From the NCBI GenBank assembly GCA_040954595.2, contig CM082585.2:2418001-2482000 (forward strand): a stretch of 64,000 bases of DNA. Reading direction: 5' to 3'. A program made the translations under genes and the position numbers. Source of the stretch: Balanoglossus misakiensis. Its lineage: Eukaryota > Hemichordata. The notes under the pieces are model-generated. The model worked only from the letters and a program-made list of their open reading frames with translations. It did no database searches and was not told where the DNA came from. This document shows positions 14,145-25,300 of the stretch, one piece after another (position 1 is the first letter of the stretch; each line of letters begins with the position of its first letter).

Positions 14145-14690
14145 AGCTTCATATATTTGAAATATCTCTCGATCTACAAATGATCAATACAGTATAGATA
14201 TTATTACATATTTTGAATTATCTTGACTAGTAAAAGTGCATAAACAAACATGAATGGGGATGTAGGCTGCCAATAGCAAGCATGGTGAAATTCCTAGGCT
14301 ATGGCGCTATAGGGCCCCACTCCGGAGCTGCATTAAAAAAATTCTTTTGATTTGCTCAGACTTTTTTGTAACCATCCACACATGATCAATGCAGTATATA
14401 AAGGATTCAGGCCTTTTAATAGTGACATACTTTGCATCGTCTTCGCTCACAAAAATGCATAAACAAAAATGAACGGGGATGGAGGCTGAAAATAGCAAGA
14501 ATAATGAAATTCCTTTGGGGCCCCACTCCCTACTTTATGCTGTCAAACTTTTGACATTACTTCTTCTCACATGCTTTTCAGCTATCATCAACACATGATC
14601 AAGTCAGTATATACAGGATTCGGGCCTGTTAATTTTGTATTATCTTCACTGCTCGCAAAAATGTAGTTACTGTCACAAAATGGAATGGAA
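14145..14690. repeat. three diverged tandem units of ~205-212 bp
   Basis: The landmark TGATCAA followed by CAGTATA recurs at 14181, 14393 and 14596. Further landmarks (GCATAAACAAA, AATAGCAAG, GGGGCCCCACTCC) follow in the same order in the first two units. The copies are well diverged, so this repeat is older than the 70-bp minisatellite. A 13-C run at 14098-14110 lies just to the left. Confidence 0.75.
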
Positions 14691-14701
14691 GCAGGACTTA
14701 C

Positions 14702-14772
14702 CCCAACCGGCATTGTTCTATGTTACGGTCTCGTAGATGCTGGCGGTCAACTGCTAAGTCATTAGATGTCAT
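14702..14772 (-). other. candidate first coding exon (minus strand) inside the insert
   Basis: On the minus strand an ATG at 14772-14770 opens 23 codons (MTSNDLAVDR start), ending at a strong donor (GTAAGTCC) with two bases of the next codon. The frame is also open upstream of the ATG for about 20 codons. The surrounding stretch 14700-15010 is richer in CpG than the rest of the insert, as a promoter region might be. The product is unknown and the segment is short. It may form one transcription unit with the exon-like segment at 13521-13621, with a further exon between them to correct the phase. Confidence 0.25.
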
Positions 14773-15084
14773 CCTTCCATAACGATGCTCGGTGCCAAAG
14801 TAATTATCCACGCATATGGTATTTCGGTTCTACCTTAGGAACAGGTTGAGTGCATTGTAAATCGCTGAACGAATTTTATAAAGGGAACGACGTGGTTCGA
14901 TCGGCTTCCTCACGCGTGGACCGTCTTCTCTCGCGTCAAAACGTTGTAGTTGTGTAATAAATAACCTTTGACCCTGCATTCGCGCGCCAAATCAGGGTAT
15001 TTCGCAAGACATTGTGCCCAGCGTGGCGTGTATATGAACCACATCCCGGCAAAGTTTTCCATGGCGTGTTTTCAAACCATACTT

Positions 15085-15412
15085 ACATCTTTTTATGGTT
15101 TGAAAAGCGACCACTAACTCCAACGGCTTAAAATGCAGCCAAGGTTAAATATGGTACAAATTCGAGCCAGACATAAGTATCACTAAAGTTTGCGAGCAAA
15201 CCAGAGATTTTGTTCAATGGCTTAATAATAAGCCATTCCAGACAGGTTGTCCAGCGGCGTATTTACAAACCATTTTTCTAACATTGACTGGCTTGCTGGC
15301 ACACACCAGACAATTTAGCGGCTTGTGGAAATACCGAAGTTTCGGCAAGTATGACGAGATGGCTTGTCAGCAAACCCGAATGGCTTGAGTACAAACCGGC
15401 TTGTTTTTGCAG
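15085..15412. repeat. right subterminal array of 16-bp palindromes
   Basis: Same pattern as at the left end of the insert: GTTTGCGAGCAAACC near 15189, GGCTTAATAATAAGCC near 15219, GGCTTGTCAGCAAACC at 15361-15376 and GGCTTGAGTACAAACC at about 15382-15397. Their presence at both ends marks them as a structural part of the element. Confidence 0.7.
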
Positions 15413-15603
15413 AATTTGCAGTGTATGAACGTTTTCCACTATACTCCGTAGATCGACAGATAGTTCTAAAATTTCCAATGTTGCTTCCAAACAAAGCCTC
15501 GTTTGTTTACAAAATTATGTTGTGATGTGCATAACACATGATAGGCCTATGCGCATATGAACGTTTTCCACTATACTCTGTAGATCGAGAGATAGTTCTA
15601 AAA

Positions 15604-18516
15604 TTTCCACGGTTGCTTCCAAACAAAGCCTCGTTTGTTTACAAAATTATGTTGTGATGTGCATAACACATGATAGGCCTATGCGCATATGAACGTTTTC
15701 CACTATACTCTGTAGATCGAGAGATAGTTCTAAAATTTCCACGGTTGCTTCCAAACAGCCTCGTTTATTTACGGAATTATGTTGTGAGGCGCAGAACACA
15801 CGATAGGCCTATGCGCATAAGACATTTTTCCACTAGACTCTGTAGATCGACGGATAGTTCAAAAATTTCCATGGTTGCTTCCAAACAGCCTCGTTTATTT
15901 ACCGAATTCTGTTGTTAGGCGCAGAACACGTAATAGGCCTATGCGCATAAGAAAGTTTTCCACCAGACTCTGTAGATCGACGGATAGTTGTAAAATTTAC
16001 ATGGTTGCTTCCAAATACAGCCTCGTTTATTTAGCGATTTCTGTTGTGATGCGCATAATACATAGATAGGCCTATGTGCATAATAAAGTTTTACACTAGA
16101 CTCTGTAGATCGAGAGATAGTTCTAAAATTTCCATGGTTGTTTCCAAACACAGCCTCGTTCATTTACAAAATTCTGTTGTGATGCGCTGAACACATACAT
16201 ATGCCTATGCGCATAAGAAAGTTTCCCACTAGACTCTGTAGATCGACGGATAGTTCTAAAATTTCCATGATTGCTTCCAAACACATCCTCGATTGTTTAC
16301 AAAATTCTGTTGTGATGTGCATAACACATGATAGGCCTATGCGCATAAGAACGTTTTCCACTATACTCTGTAGATCGAGAGATAGTTCTAAAATTTCCAT
16401 TGTTGCTTCCAAACAAAGCCTCGTTTGTTTACAAAATTCTGTTGTGATGCGCAGAACACATATATAGGCCTATGCGCATATGAACGTTTTCCACTATACT
16501 CCGTAGATCGACAGATAGTTCTAAAATTTCCATTGTTGCTTCCAAACAAAGCCTCGATTGTTTACAAAATTCTGTTGTGATGCGCAGAACACATATATAG
16601 GCCTATGCGCATATGAACGTTTTCCACTATACTCCGTAGATCGACAGATAGTTCTAAAATTTCCATTGTTGCTTCCAAACAAAGCCTCGTTTGTTTACAA
16701 AATTCTGTTGTGATGTGCATAACACATGATAGGCCTATGCGCATATATGAACGTTTTCCACTAGACTCTGTAGATCGAGAGATAGTTCTAGAATTTCCAT
16801 GTTTGCTTCCAAACAGCCTCGTTTATTTACGGAATTCTGTTTTGAGGCGCAGAACACATAGATAGGCATATGTGCATAAGAAAGTTTTCCACTATAGACT
16901 CTGTAGATCGACGGATAGTTCTAAAATTTCCATGATTGCTTCCAAACACATCCTCGATTGTTTACAAAATTCTGTTGTGATGCGCAGAACACATATATAG
17001 GCCTATGCGCATATGAACGTTTTCCACTATACTCCGTAGATCGACAGATAGTTCTAAAATTTTCATTGTTGCTTCCAAACAAAGCCTCGTTTGTTTACAA
17101 AATTATGTTGTGATGTGCATAACACATGATAGGCCTATGCGCATATGAACGTTTTCCACTATACTCTGTAGATCGAGAGATAGTTCTAAAATTTCCACGG
17201 TTGCTTCCAAACAGCCTCGTTTATTTACGGAATTATGTTGTGAGGCGCAGAACACACGATAGGCCTATGCGCATAAGACATTTTTCCACTAGACTCTGTA
17301 GATCGACGGATAGTTCAAAAATTTCCATGGTTGCTTCCAAACAGCCTCGTTTATTTACCGAATTCTGTTGTTAGGCGCAGAACACGTAATAGGCCTATGC
17401 GCATAAGAAAGTTTTCCACCAGACTCTGTAGATCGACGGATAGTTGTAAAATTTACATGGTTGCTTCCAAATACAGCCTCGTTTATTTAGCGATTTCTGT
17501 TGTGATGCGCATAATACATAGATAGGCCTATGTGCATAATAAAGTTTTACACTAGACTCTGTAGATCGAGAGATAGTTCTAAAATTTCCATAGTTGTTTC
17601 CAAACACAGCCTCGTTCATTTACAAAATTCTGTTGTGATGCGCTGAACACATACATATGCCTATGCGCATAAGAAAGTTTCCCACTAGACTCTGTAGATC
17701 GACGGATAGTTCTAAAATTTCCATGATTGCTTCCAAACACATCCTCGATTGTTTACAAAATTCTGTTGTGATGTGCATAACACATGATAGGCCTATGCGC
17801 ATAAGAACGTTTTCCACTATACTCTGTAGATCGAGAGATAGTTCTAAAATTTCCATTGTTGCTTCCAAACAAAGCCTCGTTTGTTTACAAAATTCTGTTG
17901 TGATGCGCAGAACACATATATAGGCCTATGCGCATATGAACGTTTTCCACTATACTCCGTAGATCGACAGATAGTTCTAAAATTTCCATTGTTGCTTCCA
18001 AACAAAGCCTCGATTGTTTACAAAATTCTGTTGTGATGCGCAGAACACATATATAGGCCTATGCGCATATGAACGTTTTCCACTATACTCCGTAGATCGA
18101 CAGATAGTTCTAAAATTTCCATTGTTGCTTCCAAACAAAGCCTCGTTTGTTTACAAAATTCTGTTGTGATGTGCATAACACATGATAGGCCTATGCGCAT
18201 ATATGAACGTTTTCCACTAGACTCTGTAGATCGAGAGATAGTTCTAGAATTTCCATGTTTGCTTCCAAACAGCCTCGTTTATTTACGGAATTCTGTTTTG
18301 AGGCGCAGAACACATAGATAGGCATATGTGCATAAGAAAGTTTTCCACTATAGACTCTGTAGATCGACGGATAGTTCTAAAATTTCCATGATTGCTTCCA
18401 AACACATCCTCGATTGTTTACAAAATTCTGTTGTGATGCGCAGAACACATATATAGGCCTATGCGCATATGAACGTTTTCCACTATACTCCGTAGATCGA
18501 CAGATAGTTCTAAAAT
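15604..18516. repeat. tandem 1456-bp higher-order repeat (11 monomers, 2 copies)
   Basis: About 15604-17060 and 17060-18516 match at an offset of 1456 bp. Rare shared variants include GCGCATATATGAACG at 16741 and 18197, TTCTAGAATTTCC near 16789 and 18245, and GTTTTACACTAG near 16088 and 17544. Confidence 0.88.
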
Positions 18517-20019
18517 TTCCATTGTTGCTTCCAAACAAAGCCTCGTTTGTTTACAAAATTTTGTTGTGATGTGCATAACACATGATAGGCCTATGCGCAC
18601 ATGAACGTTTTTCCACTAGACTCTGTAGATCGACGGATAGTTCTAAAATTTCCATGGTTGCTTCCAAACAGCCTCGTTTATTTACCGAATTCTGTTGTTA
18701 GGCGCAGAACACGTAATAGGCCTATGCGCATAAGAAAGTTTTCCACCAGACTCTGTAGATCGACGGATAGTTGTAAAATTTACATGGTTGCTTCCAAATA
18801 CAGCCTCATTTATTTAGCGGTTTCTGTTGTGATGCGCATAATACATAGATAGGCCTATGCGCATAAGAACGTTTTCGACTAGACTCTGTAGATCGACGGA
18901 TAGTTCTAAAATTTCCATGGTTGCTTCCAAACAGCCTCGTTTATTTACCGAATTCTGTTGTGAGGCGCAGAACACGTAATAGGCCTATGCGCATAAGAAA
19001 GTTTTCCACCAGACTCTGTAGATCGACGGATAGTTGTAAAATTTACATGGTTGCTTCCAAATACAGCCTCGTTTATTTAGCGGTTTCTGTTGTGATGCGC
19101 ATAATACATAGATAGGCCTATGCGCATAAGAACGTTTTCGACTAGACTCTGTAGATCGACGGATAGTTCTAAAATTTCCATGGTTGCTTCCAAACAGCCT
19201 CGTTTATTTACCGAATTCTGTTGTGAGGCGCAGAACACGTAATAGGCCTATGCGCAAAAGAAACTTTTCCACCAGACTCTGTAGATCGACGGATAGTTGT
19301 AAAATTTCCATGGTTGTTTCCAAACAGCCTCGTTTATTTACCGAATTCTGTTGTGATGCGTAGAACACATACATATGCCTTTGCGCATAAGAAATTTTTC
19401 CACTAGACTCCGTAGATCGACGGATAGTTCTAAAATTTCCATGGTTGCTTCCAAACAAAGCATCGTTTGTTTACAAAATTCTGTTGTGATGCGCAGAACA
19501 CATAGAGAGGCCTATGCGCATAAGAAAGTTTTCCACTAGACTCTGTATATCGACGGATAGTTCTAAAATTTCCATGGTTGCTTCCAAACACATCCTCGTT
19601 TGTTTACAAAATTATGTTGTGATGCGCATAATACATAGATAGGCCTATGCGCATAAGAACGTTTTCCAGTAGACTCTGTAGATCGACGGATAGTTCTAAA
19701 ATTTCCATGGTTGCTTCCAAACAGCCTCGTTTATTTACAGAATTCTGTTGTGATGCGTAGAATACATACATATGCCTATGCGCATAAGAAATTTTACCAC
19801 TAGACTCCGTAGATCGACGGATAGTTCTAAAATTTCCATGGTTGCTTCCAAACAAAGCATCGTTTGTTTACAAAATTCTGTTGTGATGCGCAGAACACAT
19901 AGATAGGCCTATGCGCATATGAACGTTTTCCACTATACTCTGTAGATCGACGGATAGTTCTAAAATTTCCATGGTTGCTTCCAAACAGCCTCGTTTATTT
20001 ACAGAATTTTGTTGTGAGA

Positions 20020-22370
20020 CGCAGAACACATACATATGCCTATGCGCATAAGAAATTTTTCCACTAGACTCCGTAGATCGACGGATAGTTGTAAAATTTA
20101 CATGGTTGCTTCCAAATACAGCCTCGTTTATTTAGCGATTTCTGTTGTGATGCGCATAATACATAGATAGGCCTATGCGCATAAGAACGTTTTTCACTAG
20201 ACTCTGTAGATCGACGGATAGTTCTAAAATTTCCATGGTTGCTTCCAAACAGCCTCTTTTATTTACCGAATTCTGTTGTGAGGCGCAGAACACGTAATAG
20301 GCCTATGCGCATAAGAGACTTTTCCACCAGACTCTGTAGATCGACGGATAGTTGTAAAATTTCCATGGTTGTTTCCAAACAGCCTCGTTTATTTACCGAA
20401 TTCTGTTGTGATGCGTAGAACACATACATATGCCTATGCGCATAAGAAATTTTTCCACTAGACTCCGTAGATCGACGGATAGTTCTAAAATTTCCATGGT
20501 TGCTTCCAAACAAAGCATCGTTTGTTTACAAAATTCTGTTGTGATGCGCAGAACACATAGAGAGGCCTATGCGCATATGAACGTTTTCCACTAGACTCTG
20601 TATATCGACGGATAGTTCTAAAATTTCCATGGTTGCTTCCAAACACATCCTCGTTTGTTTACAAAATTCTGTTGTGATGCGCATAATACATAGATAGGCC
20701 TATGCGCATAAGAACGTTTTCCACTAGACTCTGTAGATCGACGGATAGTTCTAAAATTTCCATGGTTGCTTCCAAACAGCCTCGTTTATTTACAGAATTC
20801 TGTTGTGAGACGCAGAACACATACATATGCCTATGCGCATAAGAAATTTTTCCACTAGACTCCGTAGATCGACGGATAGTTGTAAAATTTACATGGTTGC
20901 TTCCAAATACAGCCTCGTTTATTTAGCGATTTCTGTTGTGATGCGCATAATACATAGATAGGCCTATGCGCATAAGAACGTTTTTCACTAGACTCTGTAG
21001 ATCGACGGATAGTTCTAAAATTTCCATGGTTGCTTCCAAACAGCCTCTTTTATTTACCGAATTCTGTTGTGAGGCGCAGAACACGTAATAGGCCTATGCG
21101 CATAAGAGACTTTTCCACCAGACTCTGTAGATCGACGGATAGTTGTAAAATTTCCATGGTTGTTTCCAAACAGCCTCGTTTATTTACCGAATTCTGTTGT
21201 GATGCGTAGAACACATACATATGCCTATGCGCATAAGAAATTTTTCCACTAGACTCCGTAGATCGACGGATAGTTCTAAAATTTCCATGGTTGCTTCCAA
21301 ACAAAGCATCGTTTGTTTACAAAATTCTGTTGTGATGCGCAGAACACATAGAGAGGCCTATGCGCATATGAACGTTTTCCACTAGACTCTGTATATCGAC
21401 GGATAGTTCTAAAATTTCCATGGTTGCTTCCAAACACATCCTCGTTTGTTTACAAAATTCTGTTGTGATGCGCATAATACATAGATAGGCCTATGCGCAT
21501 AAGAACGTTTACCACTAGACTCTGTAGATCGACGGATAGTTCTAAAATTTCCATGGTTGCTTCCAAACAGCCTCGTTTATTTACAGAATTCTGTTGTGAG
21601 ACGCAGAACACATACATATGCCTATGCGCATAAGAAATTTTTCCACTAGACTCCGTAGATCGACGGATAGTTGTAAAATTTACATGGTTGCTTCCAAATA
21701 CAGCCTCGTTTATTTAGCGATTTCTGTTGTGATGCGCATAATACATAGATAGGCCTATGCGCATAAGAACGTTTTTCACTAGACTCTGTAGATCGACGGA
21801 TAGTTCTAAAATTTCCATGGTTGCTTCCAAACAGCCTCTTTTATTTACCGAATTCTGTTGTGAGGCGCAGAACACGTAATAGGCCTATGCGCATAAGAGA
21901 CTTTTCCACCAGACTCTGTAGATCGACGGATAGTTGTAAAATTTCCATGGTTGTTTCCAAACAGCCTCGTTTATTTACCGAATTCTGTTGTGATGCGTAG
22001 AACACATACATATGCCTATGCGCATAAGAAATTTTTCCACTAGACTCCGTAGATCGACGGATAGTTCTAAAATTTCCATGGTTGCTTCCAAACAAAGCAT
22101 CGTTTGTTTACAAAATTCTGTTGTGATGCGCAGAACACATAGAGAGGCCTATGCGCATATGAACGTTTTCCACTAGACTCTGTATATCGACGGATAGTTC
22201 TAAAATTTCCATGGTTGCTTCCAAACACATCCTCGTTTGTTTACAAAATTCTGTTGTGATGCGCATAATACATAGATAGGCCTATGCGCATAAGAACGTT
22301 TTCCACTAGACTCTGTAGATCGACGGATAGTTCTAAAATTTCCATGGTTGCTTCCAAACAGCCTCGTTTA
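20020..22370. repeat. 791-bp higher-order repeat (6 monomers, 3 tandem copies)
   Basis: Three consecutive near-identical 791-bp blocks, marked by CAGCCTCTTTTATTTACC near 20250, 21041 and 21832 and by CATAAGAGACTTTTCC near 20310, 21101 and 21892. Partial copies recur near 24470 and 25400. Confidence 0.9.
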
Positions 22371-25300
22371 TTTACCGAATTCTCTTGTGAGGCGCAGAAC
22401 ACGTAATAGGCCTATGCGCATAAGAAACTTTTCCACCAGACTCGGTAGATCGACAGACAGTTGTAAAATTTCCATGGTTGTTTCCAAACAGCCTCGTTTA
22501 TTTACCGAATTCTGTTGTGATGCGTAGAACACATACATATGCCTATGCGCATAAGAAATTTTTCCACTAGACTCCGTAGATCGACGGATAGTTCTAAAAT
22601 TTCCATGGTTGCTTCCAAACAAAGCATCGTTTGTATACAAAATTCTGTTGTGATGCGCAGAACAAATAGAGAGGCCTATGCGCATAAGAACGTTTTCCAC
22701 TGGACTCTGTATATCGACGGATAGTTCTAAAATTTCCATGGTTGCTTCCAAGCACATCCTCGTTTGTTTACAAAATTATGTTGTGATGCGCATAATACAT
22801 AGATAGGCCTATGCGCATAAGAACGTTTTCCAGTAGACTCTGTAGATCGACGGATAGTTCTAAAATTTCCATGGTTGCTTCCAAACAGCCTCGCTTATTT
22901 ACCGAATTCTGTTGTGATGCGTAGAATACATACATATGCCTATGCGCATAAGAAATTTTACCACTAGACTCCGTAGATCGACGGATAGTTCTAAAATTTC
23001 CATGGTTGCTTCCAAACAAAGCATCGTTTGTTTACAAAATTCTGTTGTGATGCGCAGAACACATAGATAGGCCTATGCGCATATGAACGTTTTCCACTAT
23101 ACTCTGTAGATCAACGGATAGTTCTAAAATTTCCATGGTTGCTTCCAAACAGCCTCGTTTATTTACAGAATTCTGTTGTGAGACGCAGAACACATACATA
23201 TGCCTATGCGCATAAGAAATTTTTCCACTAGACTCCGTAGATCGACGGATAGTTGTAAAATTTACATGGTTGTTTCCAAATACAGCCTCGTTTATTTAGC
23301 GATTTCTGTTGTGATGCGCATAATACATAGATAGGCCTATGCGCATAAGAACGTTTTTCACTATACTCTGTAGATCGACGGATAGTTCTAAAATTTCCAT
23401 GGTTGCTTCCAAACAGCCTCGTTTATTTACCGAATTCTGTTGTGAGGCGCAGAACACGTAATAGGCCTATGCGCAAAAGAAACTTTTCCACCAGACTCTG
23501 TAGATCGACGGATAGTTGTAAAATTTCCATGGTTGTTTCCAAACAGCCTCGTTTATTTACCGAATTCTGTTGTGATGCGTAGAACACATACATATGCCTT
23601 TGCGCATAAGAAATTTTTCCACTAGACTCCGTAGATCGACGGATAGTTCTAAAATTTCCATGGTTGCTTCCAAACAAAGCATCGTTTGTTTACAAAATTC
23701 TGTTGTGATGCGCAGAACACATAGAGAGGCCTATGCGCATAAGAAAGTTTTCCACTAGACTCTGTATATCGACGGATAGTTCTAAAATTTCCATGGTTGC
23801 TTCCAAACACATCCTCGTTTGTTTACAAAATTATGTTGTGATGCGCATAATACATAGATAGGCCTATGCGCATAAGAACGTTTTCCAGTAGACTCTGTAG
23901 ATCGACGGATAGTTCTAAAATTTCCATGGTTGCTTCCAAACAGCCTCGTTTATTTACCGAATTCTGTTGTGATGCGTAGAATACATACATATGCCTATGC
24001 GCATAAGAAATTTTACCACTAGACTCCGTAGATCGACGGATAGTTCTAAAATTTCCATGGTTGCTTCCAAACAAAGCATCGTTTGTTTACAAAATTCTGT
24101 TGTGATGCGCAGAACACATAGATAGGCCTATGCGCTTATGAACGTTTTCCACTATACTCTGTAGATCGACGGATAGTTCTAAAATTTCCATGGTTGCTTC
24201 CAAACAGCCTCGTTTATTTACAGAATTCTGTTGTGAGACGCAGAACACATACATATGCCTATGCGCATAAGAAATTTTTCCACTAGACTCCGTAGATCGA
24301 CGGATAGTTGTAAAATTTACATGGTTGCTTCCAAATACAGCCTCGTTTATTTAGCGATTTCTGTTGTGATGCGCATAATACATAGATAGGCCTATGCGCA
24401 TAAGAACGTTTTTCACTAGACTCTGTAGATCGACGGATAGTTCTAAAATTTCCATGGTTGCTTCCAAACAGCCTCTTTTATTTACCGAATTCTGTTGTGA
24501 GGCGCAGAACACGTAATAGGCCTATGCGCATAAGAAATTTTTCCACTAGACTCCGTAGATCGACGGATAGTTCTAAAATTTCCATGGTTGCTTCCAAACA
24601 AAGCATCGTTTGTTTACAAAATTCTGTTGTGATGCGCAGAACACATAGAGAGGCCTATGCGCATATGAACGTTTTCCACTAGACTCTGTATATCGACGGA
24701 TAGTTCTAAAATTTCCATGGTTGCTTCCAAACACATCCTCGTTTGTTTACAAAATTCTGTTGTGATGCGCATAATACATAGATAGGCCTATGCGCATAAG
24801 AACGTTTTCCAGTAGACTCTGTAGATCGACGGATAGTTCTAAAATTTCCATGGTTGCTTCCAAACAGCCTCGTTTATTTACCGAATTCTGTTGTGATGCG
24901 TAGAATACATACATATGCCTATGCGCATAAGAAATTTTACCACTAGACTCCGTAGATCGACGGATAGTTCTAAAATTTCCATGGTTGCTTCCAAACAAAG
25001 CATCGTTTGTTTACAAAATTCTGTTGTGATGCGCAGAACACATAGATAGGCCTATGCGCATATGAACGTTTTCCACTATACTCTGTAGATCGACGGATAG
25101 TTCTAAAATTTCCATGGTTGCTTCCAAACAGCCTCGTTTATTTACAGAATTCTGTTGTGAGACGCAGAACACATACATATGCCTATGCGCATAAGAAATT
25201 TTTCCACTAGACTCCGTAGATCGACGGATAGTTGTAAAATTTACATGGTTGCTTCCAAATACAGCCTCGTTTATTTAGCGATTTCTGTTGTGATGCGCAT

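Larger units (their letters stand above)
10734..15423. mobile_element. 4690-bp TA-flanked DNA-transposon-like insertion (non-autonomous?)
   Basis: The left end reads CACTGCAAATTCT and the right end AGAATTTGCAGTG, a perfect 13-bp terminal inverted repeat. The element is bounded by TA at 10732-10733 and TA at 15424-15425. Removing the element plus one TA gives GCGCATATGAACG, the normal satellite sequence at that point, so the insertion is exact. A TA target duplication is typical of Tc1/mariner and a few other cut-and-paste groups; the superfamily is not assigned here. No transposase-like open frame was found inside, so the copy appears non-autonomous. Internal content in order: a palindrome-rich left end, a mostly unique stretch with a 102-codon open frame, a 70-bp minisatellite, an exon-like segment, two tandem repeats, a second exon-like segment in a CpG-richer stretch, and a palindrome-rich right end. 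Confidence 0.85.
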
